Assembly (NCBI RefSeq): GCF_004522095.1
Contig: NZ_SPUI01000009.1
Coordinates: forward strand, 62,001-126,000
DNA from: Nocardioides sp. 503
GTDB lineage: Bacteria; Actinomycetota; Actinomycetes; Propionibacteriales; Nocardioidaceae
Direction of reading: 5' to 3'
Length of the DNA: 64,000 bases
Below are positions 7,974 through 16,300 of this stretch, in pieces. Each line of letters opens with the position of its first letter. Within the stretch, counting starts at the first letter, position 1. The translations under genes were made by a program, and so were the position numbers. The notes beneath the pieces are model-generated. The model was not told the origin of the DNA. It saw only the letters and a list, made by a program, of their open reading frames with translations, and did no database searches.

Positions 7974-9449
7974 GTGCCGTCCCTGACCGAGCTCGTGCGC
8001 AGCCACACCGACCTCGACGAGGCCGACGTCGCGTGGCTGATGCTGCTCCAGGCCGACTGGCAGATCATCGCCGACCTCTCCTTCGCCGACCTGGTGCTGT
8101 GGCTGCCCGACCAGGCCGGCAACGGCTTCTGGGCCGGGGCCCAGATGCGCCCCACGACCGGCCCCACGGCGTACGTCGACGACATCGTCGGGACCTTCGT
8201 GCCGGCCGGGCGCCGGGCCATGCTCGACGAGGCGTGGACCCGCGGCCGGCTGGTTCGCGAGGGGGACCCCGAGTGGCGCGACGACGTGCCGGTGCGGGTG
8301 GAGACCATCCCGGTGCGGCGCCAGGACCGGGTCATCGCGGTGATCGCGCGCAACACCAACCTGCTCGGGGTCCGCACGCCCAGCCGGCTGGAGCTGTCCT
8401 ACCTGCAGACCGCGGCCGACCTGACCCAGATGATCGCGGCCGGGCACTTCCCCTCGGCCGGCCAGCGCAGCGACCACGCCGACTCCCCGCGCGTGGGCGA
8501 CGGCTTCCTGCGCGTCGACGCGGCGGGTCGGGTCGTCTACGCCAGCCCCAACGCGCTGTCGGTCTACCGGCGGCTCGGGCTGTCCGGCGACCTCGCAGGC
8601 CTCGCGCTGCCGGACCTCACCCGCGAGCTGGTGCCGCCCCGGCGGCGACCCGACGAGGAGACGCTGAGCGCGGTGCTGGGCGGTCGCGCCCACCGCGACA
8701 CCGAGATCGGCACCGAGGCGGTCTCGCTGATCGTGCGCTCGATCCCGCTGCGCCCGCACGGTGAGCACATCGGCGGGCTGATCCTGGTGCGGGACGTGAC
8801 CGACCTGCGCCGCCGCGACCGCGAGCTGGTCACCAAGGACGCCACCATCCGCGAGATCCACCACCGCGTGAAGAACAACCTGCAGACCGTGGCCGCGCTG
8901 CTGCGGCTCCAGGCCCGCCGGATCGACTCCGACGAGGCCAAGCTGGCGCTGGAGGAGGCCGTGCGGAGGGTGGGGTCGATCGCGATCGTCCACGAGACCC
9001 TGAGCCAGGCGGTCGAGGAGAACGTCGAGTTCGACGAGATCGCGGACCGGCTGGGGGCGATGGTGGCCGAGGTCGGCTCGCAGGGGGGTCGGGTGCGGGT
9101 GCGCCGGGAGGGGACGTTCGGGGTGCTGGCCTCGGAGTCGGCCACCGCGCTGGCGATGGTGCTGACCGAGGTCCTGCAGAACGCCGTGGAGCACGGCTAC
9201 GACGCCGACGACCTCGAGCTGAGCGGCACGATCACCGTCACCGTCCGGCGCCTGGTGGGCCGCCTGCACGTGACGGTGGACGACGACGGGCGCGGGCTGC
9301 CCGAGGGCTTCGACCTCGACGGCTCCTCGAGCCTGGGGCTCTCGATCGTGCGCACGCTCGTGGAGTCGGAGCTGGGCGGTCAGCTGTCGCTGGGCAGGCT
9401 CCCGCAGGGTGCCGGCACGCGGGCCGAGATCGACCTACCGGCCGACTGA
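7974..9449 (+). CDS. pdtaS: Sensor histidine kinase PdtaS-like
   Basis: A 491-residue soluble kinase: a GAF-type N-terminal domain (about 1-150), a PAS domain (about 170-280), a HisKA_2 dimerisation domain with REIHHRVKNNLQT (phospho-accepting His296/297) and a C-terminal HATPase with VDDDGRGLPEGF and SSLGLSIV. In Mycobacterium, PdtaS phosphorylates the RNA-binding antiterminator PdtaR; no PdtaR gene is in this window. The gene converges on whiB1, as in M. tuberculosis (pdtaS next to whiB1). GTG start at 7974 follows TAGGGT (7961-7966) by seven bases, indicating a leaderless transcript. Confidence 0.88.
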   Translation: MPSLTELVRSHTDLDEADVAWLMLLQADWQIIADLSFADLVLWLPDQAGNGFWAGAQMRPTTGPTAYVDDIVGTFVPAGRRAMLDEAWTRGRLVREGDPEWRDDVPVRVETIPVRRQDRVIAVIARNTNLLGVRTPSRLELSYLQTAADLTQMIAAGHFPSAGQRSDHADSPRVGDGFLRVDAAGRVVYASPNALSVYRRLGLSGDLAGLALPDLTRELVPPRRRPDEETLSAVLGGRAHRDTEIGTEAVSLIVRSIPLRPHGEHIGGLILVRDVTDLRRRDRELVTKDATIREIHHRVKNNLQTVAALLRLQARRIDSDEAKLALEEAVRRVGSIAIVHETLSQAVEENVEFDEIADRLGAMVAEVGSQGGRVRVRREGTFGVLASESATALAMVLTEVLQNAVEHGYDADDLELSGTITVTVRRLVGRLHVTVDDDGRGLPEGFDLDGSSSLGLSIVRTLVESELGGQLSLGRLPQGAGTRAEIDLPAD

Positions 9450-9462
9450 GGAGACGAGACGC

Positions 9463-9714
9463 TCAGGCGGTGCGCACGCGCGAGCGCGCGTTGCGGCGCT
9501 TGAGCGCGCGCCGCTCGTCTTCGCTGAGTCCACCCCAGACACCGTGGTCCTGGCCCGCCTCGATGGCCCAGGCGAGGCACTGCTCGCGCACGTCGCATCG
9601 ACGGCACACCTGCTTGGCCTCCTCTATCTGGAGGATGGCCGGACCGGTGTTGCCGATCGGGAAGAACAGCTCCGGATCCTCGTCGAGGCACGCGGAACGG
9701 TGACGCCAATCCAT
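9463..9714 (-). CDS. whiB1: WhiB1-type iron-sulfur transcription factor
   Basis: An 83-residue WhiB protein. Four cysteines C9, C37, C40 and C46 would hold a [4Fe-4S] cluster; GVWGG at 58-62 and the basic tail ERRALKRRNARSRVRT follow. Length and sequence fit WhiB1, an essential nitric-oxide-responsive regulator that binds the primary sigma factor in mycobacteria. I start at the ATG at 9712-9714, since MDWRH is the conserved WhiB1 beginning and the longer reading lacks family similarity. The long upstream region carries a CRP-like site and a GCAGGC/GCCTGC repeat. Confidence 0.93.
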   Translation of the reverse strand: MDWRHRSACLDEDPELFFPIGNTGPAILQIEEAKQVCRRCDVREQCLAWAIEAGQDHGVWGGLSEDERRALKRRNARSRVRTA

Positions 9715-9789
9715 GGGGTGGTGGATCTCTCTTTCGCATTGAGTGCAGGCAGGGGCTTTCCAGCCTGCGGGCGCGCGTGTTGACGCAAA

Positions 9790-9805
9790 AGTGAAGGTTT
9801 TCACG
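9790..9805. promoter_or_regulatory. CRP/GlxR-like site upstream of whiB1
   Basis: AGTGA-AGGTTT-TCACG has the GTGA-N6-TCAC form of the actinobacterial cAMP receptor consensus (TGTGA-N6-TCACA). It is centred about 84 bases before the whiB1 start codon. In M. tuberculosis whiB1 is a known CRP (Rv3676) target, which supports the call. A close relative lies before the ATP synthase operon at 40379-40394. Confidence 0.6.
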
Positions 9806-9906
9806 AGCGCCCCACCAGAGTCGCAACTAAACACGCACGATTCAAGCCTTTCGGGTGGTCTTCTGGGTCACAGGCACTCCTGGTGGCTGCCCCGTACCCT
9901 TCGCAG

Positions 9907-10305
9907 GTGCCCCCCACACCCCTTCCCAACCCCCCGCAGCTCGTCGTCGCGGCCTCGCTCGCCGGGCTGCAGGGCCTCCTGCTGGTCATGCTGGCCGTGC
10001 TGGAGATGGCGCACGTCTCCTCCGAACGGGTGTCGGTCGGCGTCACGACCAGCGTGTTCTTCGCGGCGTACGGCGTGGCGCTGACGGGCTGTGCCTGGGC
10101 GCTGACCCGCCAGCACTCGTGGGCGCGGGGGCCCGTGCTGCTCACGCAGCTGATCCAGCTCGGGCTGGCGTGGAACCTGCGCGACTACCCCGGGGTGGCG
10201 CTCCCGATGGCCGTCGTCGCCGTCGTCGTGGTCGCCGGGATCATCCACCCGGCCACCATGGCGGTCCTCGCCGACGACCCGACGGGGTCCCGGCGCGAGG
10301 ACTGA
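9907..10305 (+). CDS. Hypothetical membrane protein
   Basis: A 132-residue protein with four hydrophobic segments and a Pro-rich N-terminus (PPTPLPNPPQ). I do not recognise the family. I prefer GTG 9907 because TACCCT stands six bases upstream (9895-9900), the spacing seen at many leaderless starts here; GTG 9883 in the same frame is the alternative. It converges on sigF, with four bases between the stops. Confidence 0.6.
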   Translation: MPPTPLPNPPQLVVAASLAGLQGLLLVMLAVLEMAHVSSERVSVGVTTSVFFAAYGVALTGCAWALTRQHSWARGPVLLTQLIQLGLAWNLRDYPGVALPMAVVAVVVVAGIIHPATMAVLADDPTGSRRED

Positions 10306-10309
10306 TGGT

Positions 10310-11131
10310 CTAGTCCTCCTCCTCCAAGGAGGCCCGCAGCTGGTCGAGGGTGCGGGTGAGCAGGCGCGAGACGTGCATCTGCGAGACGCCGATCTCCTCG
10401 GCGATCTGCGACTGCGTCATGTTCTTGAAGAAGCGCAGCAGCAGGATCTTCTTCTCGCGCGGGTCGAGCCGGTCGAGCAGGGGCTTGATCGACTCGCGGA
10501 TCTCCACGTGCTCCAGGCCGGCGTCGTCGATCCCGATGGCGTCCAGCATCGAGGCGGAGCCGTCGTCGGAGTCGTCGCTCGCGTCGAGGGAGAGGGTGGA
10601 GTAGGCGTTGCTGGACTCGATGCCCTCGACGATCTCCTCGACCGTGCAGCCGATGTTCTCGGCGAGCTCGCGCGCCGTGGGGGAGCGACCCAGCGACTGG
10701 GTCAGCTCGGCCGAGGCGGCGCCGATCTGCATCCGCAGCTCCTGGAGGCGCCGGGGGACCCGGATCGCCCAGCCCTTGTCGCGGAAGTAGCGCTTGATCT
10801 CGCCGATGATCGTGGGCGTGGCGTAGGTCGAGAACTCCACGCCGCGGTCGGAGTCGAAGCGGTCGATCGACTTGATCAGCCCGATCGTGCCCACCTGGAC
10901 CAGGTCCTCGAACGGCTCGCCGCGGTTGCGGAAGCGGCGGGCGCAGTGCTCCACCAACGGCAGGTGCAGGTGGACGAGGGAGTCGCGAGCCCCCTCGCGG
11001 GAGGACTGCGGTGCGGTGTCGTCGTGCAGCTCGAGGAACAGCTCGGCGCTGCGCCGACGGGTCAGCTCGACGCCGGTGGGCGCCTCGCTCTCCGGCGGGA
11101 CGGGCTCGTCCCGAGGGGTCTGAGGGTCCAT
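10310..11131 (-). CDS. sigF: RNA polymerase sigma factor, SigF (SigB/F/G) family
   Basis: A 273-residue group 3 sigma factor. Region 2 has EPFEDLVQVGTIGLIKSIDRFD with the -10 recognition part FSTYATPTIIGEIKRYFRD, region 3 has RVPRRLQELRMQI, and region 4 ends with the helix-turn-helix MTQSQIAEEIGVSQMHVSRLL. SigF-type factors direct stress or stationary-phase genes and are held by an anti-sigma factor. That partner is encoded directly upstream, with a single base between its stop and this ATG, so the two are made together. Confidence 0.92.
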   Translation of the reverse strand: MDPQTPRDEPVPPESEAPTGVELTRRRSAELFLELHDDTAPQSSREGARDSLVHLHLPLVEHCARRFRNRGEPFEDLVQVGTIGLIKSIDRFDSDRGVEFSTYATPTIIGEIKRYFRDKGWAIRVPRRLQELRMQIGAASAELTQSLGRSPTARELAENIGCTVEEIVEGIESSNAYSTLSLDASDDSDDGSASMLDAIGIDDAGLEHVEIRESIKPLLDRLDPREKKILLLRFFKNMTQSQIAEEIGVSQMHVSRLLTRTLDQLRASLEEED

Positions 11132-11132
11132 G

Positions 11133-11558
11133 TCAGAGTCCGGGGACCCCGAGCGACGACTGCATCGTCATCGTCACGACGTACCGGCCGCCCTCGGTGG
11201 TGGCGGTCGCGCTCGTGGCCAGGGTGGTCAGCACCTGCCAGGCGAAGCTGTCGTAGTCGGGGGCGGGCGAGACGGCCGCGGTGACCCCCACCGAGATCGT
11301 GAGCTCGCCCGGCGACAGGTAGAAGCGGCAGATCAGGTCGGTGCCGGCGTCGGCCTCGGGCAGCACCAGCGCCGAGGCCTCGCCGACGGCGATCCGCAGG
11401 TCCTCGATGTCGTCGATGGTGAAGTCCAGGCGGGCCGCGAGGCCGGCGGTGGTCGTGCGCAGCACGGAGGCGTAGGCGCTGTCGGCCGGGAGCCGGAGCT
11501 CGACGTCGGCCCGGTCGCGCTGGTGGTCGCCCTGCTGGGCCGTGCCCGTCACCGACAT
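11133..11558 (-). CDS. Anti-sigma factor (RsbW/HATPase type), partner of SigF
   Basis: A 141-residue GHKL-ATPase-like protein directly upstream of sigF, the standard place for its antagonist. The helix DFTIDDIEDLRIAVGEASALVL aligns with the N-box region of RsbW-type kinases, but the usual Asn after EA is absent (EASALVL), and the following ATP-lid glycines are weak. It may bind SigF without efficient kinase activity. ATG at 11558 with a GAAGGA ribosome site. On its strand TAGGGT, about 40 bases upstream, is a possible -10; autoregulation by SigF is a guess. Confidence 0.82.
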   Translation of the reverse strand: MSVTGTAQQGDHQRDRADVELRLPADSAYASVLRTTTAGLAARLDFTIDDIEDLRIAVGEASALVLPEADAGTDLICRFYLSPGELTISVGVTAAVSPAPDYDSFAWQVLTTLATSATATTEGGRYVVTMTMQSSLGVPGL

Positions 11559-11691
11559 GTGTTTCGTCCTTCGTTGAAGCGAGGCAGGTCGTGGAGGACC
11601 CTACTGCGGACAGGGCGTGCATCGGCCGAGGCGGCCACCGGGCGTGTACCCGGAGCCTGCCCGTGACAAACGCCGTGTCTCCGAACGCGAC

Positions 11692-11725
11692 GACGCCGCC
11701 TCGTCCGTGCGGACGGGGCGGCGTC
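11692..11725 (-). terminator. Strong hairpin downstream of sodN
   Basis: GACGCCGCC-t-CGTCCG pairs with CGGACG-g-GGCGGCGTC, a 15-pair stem plus one T-G wobble with a two-base tip, 38 bases past the sodN stop on the minus strand. It separates sodN from the anti-sigma/sigF unit. No other gene is seen in 11559-11763. Confidence 0.75.
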
Positions 11726-11763
11726 GGTCGGTCTCGCTGCAGGTCGCTGACCTGCCGGGGACG

Positions 11764-12165
11764 TCAGGCCTTCTTGGTCTCCCAGAAGATCTCGGCGATC
11801 TCGTCGATCTTGGCGAGCAGCTCGTCGGCCTTGCCGGCGTCGAGCTCGCCCTTGGTGCCGGAGGCGCCGGCCAGCTTGGTCGCCTCGTTGACGAGGGTGT
11901 GGAGCTGCGGGTACTTCTCGAAGTGCGGGGGCTTGAAGTAGTCGGTCCACAGCACCCACAGGTGGTGCTTGACCAGCTCCGAGCGCTGCTCCTTGATCAG
12001 GATGGCGCGGGTGCGGAAGTCGGGGTCGTCGTTGTCGGCGACCTTGGCGATGATGGCCTTGATCGACTCGGCCTCGATGCGGGCCTGAGCGGGGTCGTAG
12101 ACACCGCAGGGAAGGTCGCAGTGGGCCGAGACCTCGACCGTGGGGGCGAACAGTCGCGCGAACAT
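11764..12165 (-). CDS. sodN: Nickel superoxide dismutase
   Basis: A 133-residue NiSOD precursor that detoxifies superoxide. The nickel hook HCDLPCGVY follows a 14-residue propeptide starting MFARLFAP; cleavage before His exposes the ligands His1, Cys2 and Cys6. The C-terminal part (YFKPPHFEKYPQLH, IFWETKKA) matches the Streptomyces enzyme. I start at ATG 12163-12165 because of the family N-terminus and the GAGAGGA ribosome site. The maturation protease gene sodX is divergent, 49 bases away; that gap contains GTGT-N7-ACAC (12192-12206), a weak candidate operator. Confidence 0.95.
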   Translation of the reverse strand: MFARLFAPTVEVSAHCDLPCGVYDPAQARIEAESIKAIIAKVADNDDPDFRTRAILIKEQRSELVKHHLWVLWTDYFKPPHFEKYPQLHTLVNEATKLAGASGTKGELDAGKADELLAKIDEIAEIFWETKKA

Positions 12166-12214
12166 GCGTGTCCTCTCGTCGTGGGTGAAGCGTGTGCTTG
12201 CGACACTACTCCGC

Positions 12215-12535
12215 ATGGAGAGACGGCCACGAGGGGCGTTCTGGGGGTGGGCACTGGTCCGTCACGACTCCATGCTCCCCACCCTGCGCCCGGGCGACCG
12301 GCTGCTCGTGTCCTACCGCCGGCGCCCGTCGGTCGGCGACGTGGTGGTGGCGGCGTTCCCGGACGGGACGCTGGTGGTCAAGCGCGCCGCCGAGCGGCGT
12401 ACGACGGGCTGGTGGCTGCTCAGCGACAACCCGGCGGTCGGCGTCGACTCGCGCCACCGCGGCGTCGTCGCGGACCAGGACGTGCGGGCCGTGGTCCTGG
12501 CGCGGGCCTGGCCGCGCCCCTCCCGACGCCTCTGA
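12215..12535 (+). CDS. sodX: NiSOD maturation peptidase (S24/S26 type) SodX
   Basis: A 106-residue signal-peptidase-like serine protease. The catalytic Ser lies in RHDSMLPTLRPGDRLLV and the catalytic Lys in GTLVVKRAAER. In NiSOD loci this peptidase is thought to remove the SodN propeptide. It has no clear transmembrane segment, consistent with a cytoplasmic substrate. ATG at 12215 chosen because the extended reading would overlap sodN on the opposite strand. Confidence 0.9.
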   Translation: MERRPRGAFWGWALVRHDSMLPTLRPGDRLLVSYRRRPSVGDVVVAAFPDGTLVVKRAAERRTTGWWLLSDNPAVGVDSRHRGVVADQDVRAVVLARAWPRPSRRL

Positions 12536-12606
12536 CCGTGTGCCTGCCAGCGGCGCATCTGGGACGGCCCGGGCGGACCGGTGCCGCTGTGGAAGGATCG
12601 ATCCTC

Positions 12607-13794
12607 GTGGCAACCGCTGAGCTCCCCCCGCACCCGCACTCCGGCGACCCGGTCTTCGACCTGCACCTCGGCGGCAAGATGCAGGTCGTCTCCACCACCC
12701 CCCTGACCGGGCCGGCCGAGCTGTCCCTGGCCTACACGCCGGGCGTGGCGCTCGTGTGCGAGGCCATCGCCGCCGACCCGTCGATGACCCAGCACTACAC
12801 GTGGGTCCCCAACGTCGTCGCGGTCGTCACCGACGGCACCGCGGTGCTCGGTCTCGGCGACATCGGGCCGTCGGCCGCGATGCCGGTGATGGAGGGCAAG
12901 GCGGTCCTCTTCAAGCAGTTCGGCGGCGTCGACGCCGTGCCGATCTGCCTGGACACCACCGACACCGAGGAGATCATCGAGACCGTCGTGCGCCTGGCGC
13001 CGAGCTTCGGAGGGATCAACCTCGAGGACATCTCGGCCCCGCGCTGCTTCGAGATCGAGGACCGGCTCAAGGAGCGCCTCGACATCCCGGTCTTCCACGA
13101 CGACCAGCACGGCACCGCCGTCGTCGCCCTGGCCGCGCTCAAGAACGCGCTGCGGCTCACCGGGCGTGCGCCGGCCACGACCCGGGTCGTGATCTCGGGT
13201 GCGGGCGCGGCCGGTGTGGCCGTCGCCAAGATCCTGCTCGAGGCCGGCGTCGAGGACCTCGCCGTCACCGACCGCAAGGGCGTCCTGCACTCCTCGCGCG
13301 GCGACCTGACGCCGGTCAAGCGCGCGCTCGCCCAGCTCACGGCCGACCGCACCCATCGCACCGGCTCGCTGGCCGACGTCCTGGACGGCGCCGACGTCTA
13401 CATCGGCGTCTCCGGAGGGACCGTGCCCGAGGAGGACGTCGCCCGCATGGCGCCCGACTCGATCGTGTTCGGGCTGGCCAACCCGCACCCGGAGGTGCAC
13501 CCGGAGGTGGCCCGCCGCCACGCCCGGGTGGTCGCCACGGGGCGCTCCGACTTCCCCAACCAGATCAACAACGTCCTGGCGTTCCCCGGCATCTTTCGCG
13601 GCGCCTTCGACGTGCGCGCGACGGCGATCACCGAGGGCATGAAGCTCGCGGCGGCCGAGGCCATCGCCGACCTCGTCGGCGACGAGCTCTCCGAGGACCT
13701 GGTGATCCCCTCGCCGTTCGACCCGCGCGTCGGGCCGGCGGTCGCGGCCGCCGTCGCCGCCGCCGCCCGCCGCGACGGCGTCGCGCGCCGCTGA
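12607..13794 (+). CDS. Malic enzyme (oxaloacetate-decarboxylating malate dehydrogenase)
   Basis: A 395-residue malic enzyme converting malate to pyruvate, CO2 and NAD(P)H. Domain features are YTPGVALVCEAIAADP and GKAVLFKQFGGVDAVPI of the N-terminal domain, the metal/substrate segment FHDDQHGTA, and the Rossmann motif GAGAAGVAVAKILLEAG. It is the short form without a phosphotransacetylase domain. GTG at 12607 follows GAAGGA (12592-12597) at good spacing; GTG 12589 is possible. Cofactor preference cannot be read safely. Confidence 0.9.
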   Translation: MATAELPPHPHSGDPVFDLHLGGKMQVVSTTPLTGPAELSLAYTPGVALVCEAIAADPSMTQHYTWVPNVVAVVTDGTAVLGLGDIGPSAAMPVMEGKAVLFKQFGGVDAVPICLDTTDTEEIIETVVRLAPSFGGINLEDISAPRCFEIEDRLKERLDIPVFHDDQHGTAVVALAALKNALRLTGRAPATTRVVISGAGAAGVAVAKILLEAGVEDLAVTDRKGVLHSSRGDLTPVKRALAQLTADRTHRTGSLADVLDGADVYIGVSGGTVPEEDVARMAPDSIVFGLANPHPEVHPEVARRHARVVATGRSDFPNQINNVLAFPGIFRGAFDVRATAITEGMKLAAAEAIADLVGDELSEDLVIPSPFDPRVGPAVAAAVAAAARRDGVARR

Positions 13795-13824
13795 GCCGTC
13801 CGTGCGCCTGCTGAGCTGCCGGCG

Positions 13825-15267
13825 CTACTGGCCGGTGGCGTTGGGGTCGCGCCAGGTGCGCTCGAACGGCAGCCGCCAGGCGTGGGGCGCGATCAGCTGG
13901 TGGATGGCGTTGGGCCCCCAGCTGCCGGGGGCGTAGCCGCGCACCGGCGGCGGGTCCTCCACGAGCGCGGTGGACCTCTCCCAGAGCGCCTCGATGCCCG
14001 CGGCGGTGGTGAAGAGCGTGTGGTCGCCGCGCATGGCGTCGTGGATGAGCCGCTCGTAGGCCTCGAGCACCGACTTGGCGCCCTTGGTCTCGGTCGTGGC
14101 GAACTGCATCGAGACCTTCTCCAGCGTCATGCCCGGCCCCGGTCGCTTGCCGTAGAACGACAGCGACATCCGCGAGTGGTCCGCGAGGTCGAACGTCAGG
14201 TGGTCGGGGCCGTGCGTGCCCGCGTTGGACCCGGCCGGGAACATCGAGAGCGGCGGCTCCTTGAACGCGATCGAGATGATCCGGGCACCCTCCGCCATCT
14301 TCTTGCCGGTGCGCAGGAAGAACGGCACCCCGGCCCACCGCCAGTTGTCGATCTCGACCTTGAGCGCCACGAACGTGTCGGTGTCGGAGTCGTCGGCCAC
14401 GCCCTCCTCGTCGCGGTAGCCGAAGTACTGGCCGCGGACGACGTTCGCCGTCTCGATGGGGCGCATCGAGCGGAAGACCTTGAGCTTCTCGTCGCTGATC
14501 GGCCCGGGTGCCAGCGAGGTCGGCGGCTCCATCGCCATGAACGCCAGCACCTGCATCAGGTGCGTGACCACCATGTCGCGGTAGGCGCCGGTGCTCTCGT
14601 AGAAGCGGGTGCGGCCGTCGAGGCCCAGCGTCTCGGGCACGTCGATCTGCACGTGGTCGATGAAGTTGCGGTTCCAGATCGGCTCGAAGAGGCCGTTGGC
14701 GAAGCGGAAGGCCAGGATGTTCTGGGCCGCCTCCTTGCCGAGGAAGTGGTCGATGCGGAAGACCTGGTCCTCGTCGAAGACCTCGTGGACCTCGGCGTTG
14801 AGCGCCTGGGCCGAGGCGAGGTCGGTGCCGAAGGGCTTCTCCATGATCACCCGCGAGCGCTCCACGAGGTCCGCGGCGGCGAGCTGGTGGACGACATCCA
14901 GCGCGGCCTTGGGAGGGACGCTGAGGTAGTGGAGCCGGCGGACGTCGTCGGGGTGACCCAGCTCCGACTCGCACTCCTTGACCAGGACCGAGAGCGCCTC
15001 GGGACCGGCGGTCTGCGGCACGAAGCGCAGCGTCGAGGCGAACGCCGTCCAGCGCTCCTCGCCCAGCTCGCCCTTGCCGAACTCCGCGCAGGCCGCGCGC
15101 GCCAGCTCCACGAACTCGTCGGGCTCGAGGTCGTCCAGCGAGGTGCCGATGATGCGGCAGTCGGCCAGCAGCCCGGCCTCGAAGAGCCGCAGCATGCCGG
15201 GCAGCAGCTTGCGCCGTGAGAGGTCGCCGGTGGCGCCGAAGAGGACGACGACGTGGGGGTGCTCCAT
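13825..15267 (-). CDS. zwf: Glucose-6-phosphate 1-dehydrogenase
   Basis: A 480-residue enzyme oxidising glucose 6-phosphate to 6-phosphogluconolactone with NADP. The cofactor motif GATGDLSRRKLLPG is at the N-terminus and the active-site signature RIDHFLGKEAAQN in the middle. No other pentose-phosphate gene (tal, gnd, opcA) is nearby, so this may be one of two zwf copies in the genome. ATG at 15267 has TACGGT six bases upstream; it is divergent from a medium-chain dehydrogenase, with which it shares a 55-base gap. Confidence 0.95.
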   Translation of the reverse strand: MEHPHVVVLFGATGDLSRRKLLPGMLRLFEAGLLADCRIIGTSLDDLEPDEFVELARAACAEFGKGELGEERWTAFASTLRFVPQTAGPEALSVLVKECESELGHPDDVRRLHYLSVPPKAALDVVHQLAAADLVERSRVIMEKPFGTDLASAQALNAEVHEVFDEDQVFRIDHFLGKEAAQNILAFRFANGLFEPIWNRNFIDHVQIDVPETLGLDGRTRFYESTGAYRDMVVTHLMQVLAFMAMEPPTSLAPGPISDEKLKVFRSMRPIETANVVRGQYFGYRDEEGVADDSDTDTFVALKVEIDNWRWAGVPFFLRTGKKMAEGARIISIAFKEPPLSMFPAGSNAGTHGPDHLTFDLADHSRMSLSFYGKRPGPGMTLEKVSMQFATTETKGAKSVLEAYERLIHDAMRGDHTLFTTAAGIEALWERSTALVEDPPPVRGYAPGSWGPNAIHQLIAPHAWRLPFERTWRDPNATGQ

Positions 15268-15322
15268 GGCGCGACCGTAGACCTCGAAGATTGCCGGGAT
15301 GTGACGTCAGTAGGGTCGGAAC
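15268..15322. promoter_or_regulatory. Divergent pair of leaderless promoters (zwf / dehydrogenase)
   Basis: On the minus strand TACGGT (15274-15279) lies six bases before the zwf ATG. On the plus strand TAGGGT (15311-15316) lies six bases before the dehydrogenase ATG. The 31 bases between the hexamers must hold both -35 regions and contain TGACGTCA (15302-15309), an 8-base palindrome that could be an operator. Confidence 0.6.
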
Positions 15323-16300
15323 ATGTTCGCCGTCTACGCCGACTCCTTCGCCGCCGCCGACTCCGACGACCCGCTCGCGGGCCTGGTCGTGGGGGAGCGG
15401 CCCGAGCCCGAGGTGCCCGACGGCTGGACCCGGGTGAGCGTCAAGGCCGCCTCGCTCAACCACCACGACCTGTGGTCGCTGCAGGGCGTCGGCCTGCGCG
15501 AGGAGGCGCTGCCGATGATCCTCGGCTGCGACGCCGCCGGCCTCGACGAGGACGGCAACGAGGTCGTCGTGCACGCGGTGATCTCCGACCCGGCCTGGCG
15601 TGGCGACGAGACCCTCGACCCGAAGCGCTCGCTGCTCTCCGAGCGGCACCAGGGCACCTTCGCGGACACCGTCGTCGTGCCGTCGGCCAACGTCGTGCCG
15701 AAGCCGGCGTCGCTGTCGTTCGAGGAGGCGGCCTGCCTGCCGACGTCGTGGCTGACGGCGTACCGGATGCTCTTCACGCGCGGCGACCTCAAGGCCGGTG
15801 ACACCGTGCTGGTGCAGGGCGCCGGCGGCGGCGTCGCGACCGCGCTCATCATGCTGGGGCGCGCCGCGGGGATGCGGGTGCTGGCCACCTCGCGCGACGA
15901 GGCCAAGCGGTCGCGGGCGCTCGAGCTCGGCGCGCACGACGTCTTCGAGTCCGGGGCCCGGCTGCCCGTGAAGGTCGACGCCGTGATGGAGACGGTGGGC
16001 CGCGCGACCTGGACCCACTCGGTGCGGGCGCTGCGACCCGGCGGCAAGATCGTCATCAGCGGCACCACGTCGGGCCCGAAGCTCGACGACGCCGAGCTCA
16101 CCCGCATCTTCTTCCTGCAGCTCAGCGTCATCGGCTCGACGATGGGCACCCGCGCCGAGCTCGCCTCGCTGGTGTCCATGCTCGACGCCACCGGCGTCCG
16201 CCCGCTCGTCGACCGTGCGGTGCCGATGACCGAGGCCCGAGACGGCTTCGCCGCGATGAGCTCGGGAGACCTGTTCGGCAAGGTGGTCTTCACCCGATGA
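15323..16300 (+). CDS. Zinc-binding (quinone oxidoreductase-like) dehydrogenase
   Basis: A 325-residue medium-chain dehydrogenase. The GroES-like half holds LNHHDLWSLQGVG and LGCDAAGLDEDGNEV; the NADP-binding half holds VQGAGGGVATALIMLGRAAG. It should oxidise or reduce a small carbonyl or quinone with NAD(P)H. The substrate is unknown. ATG at 15323 is probably leaderless. Its stop overlaps the start of the SDR gene by four bases (ATGA), so both redox enzymes are one unit. Confidence 0.87.
   Translation: MFAVYADSFAAADSDDPLAGLVVGERPEPEVPDGWTRVSVKAASLNHHDLWSLQGVGLREEALPMILGCDAAGLDEDGNEVVVHAVISDPAWRGDETLDPKRSLLSERHQGTFADTVVVPSANVVPKPASLSFEEAACLPTSWLTAYRMLFTRGDLKAGDTVLVQGAGGGVATALIMLGRAAGMRVLATSRDEAKRSRALELGAHDVFESGARLPVKVDAVMETVGRATWTHSVRALRPGGKIVISGTTSGPKLDDAELTRIFFLQLSVIGSTMGTRAELASLVSMLDATGVRPLVDRAVPMTEARDGFAAMSSGDLFGKVVFTR

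Noticed and set aside
9715..9834. N-terminal extension of WhiB1 by 40 residues
   Set aside because: The extra residues have no WhiB similarity, and MDWRH is the conserved WhiB1 start.
12192..12206. Nur-type nickel operator between sodN and sodX
   Set aside because: GTGT-N7-ACAC is too short and does not match the known TTGCA-type Nur boxes; mentioned only as weak symmetry.
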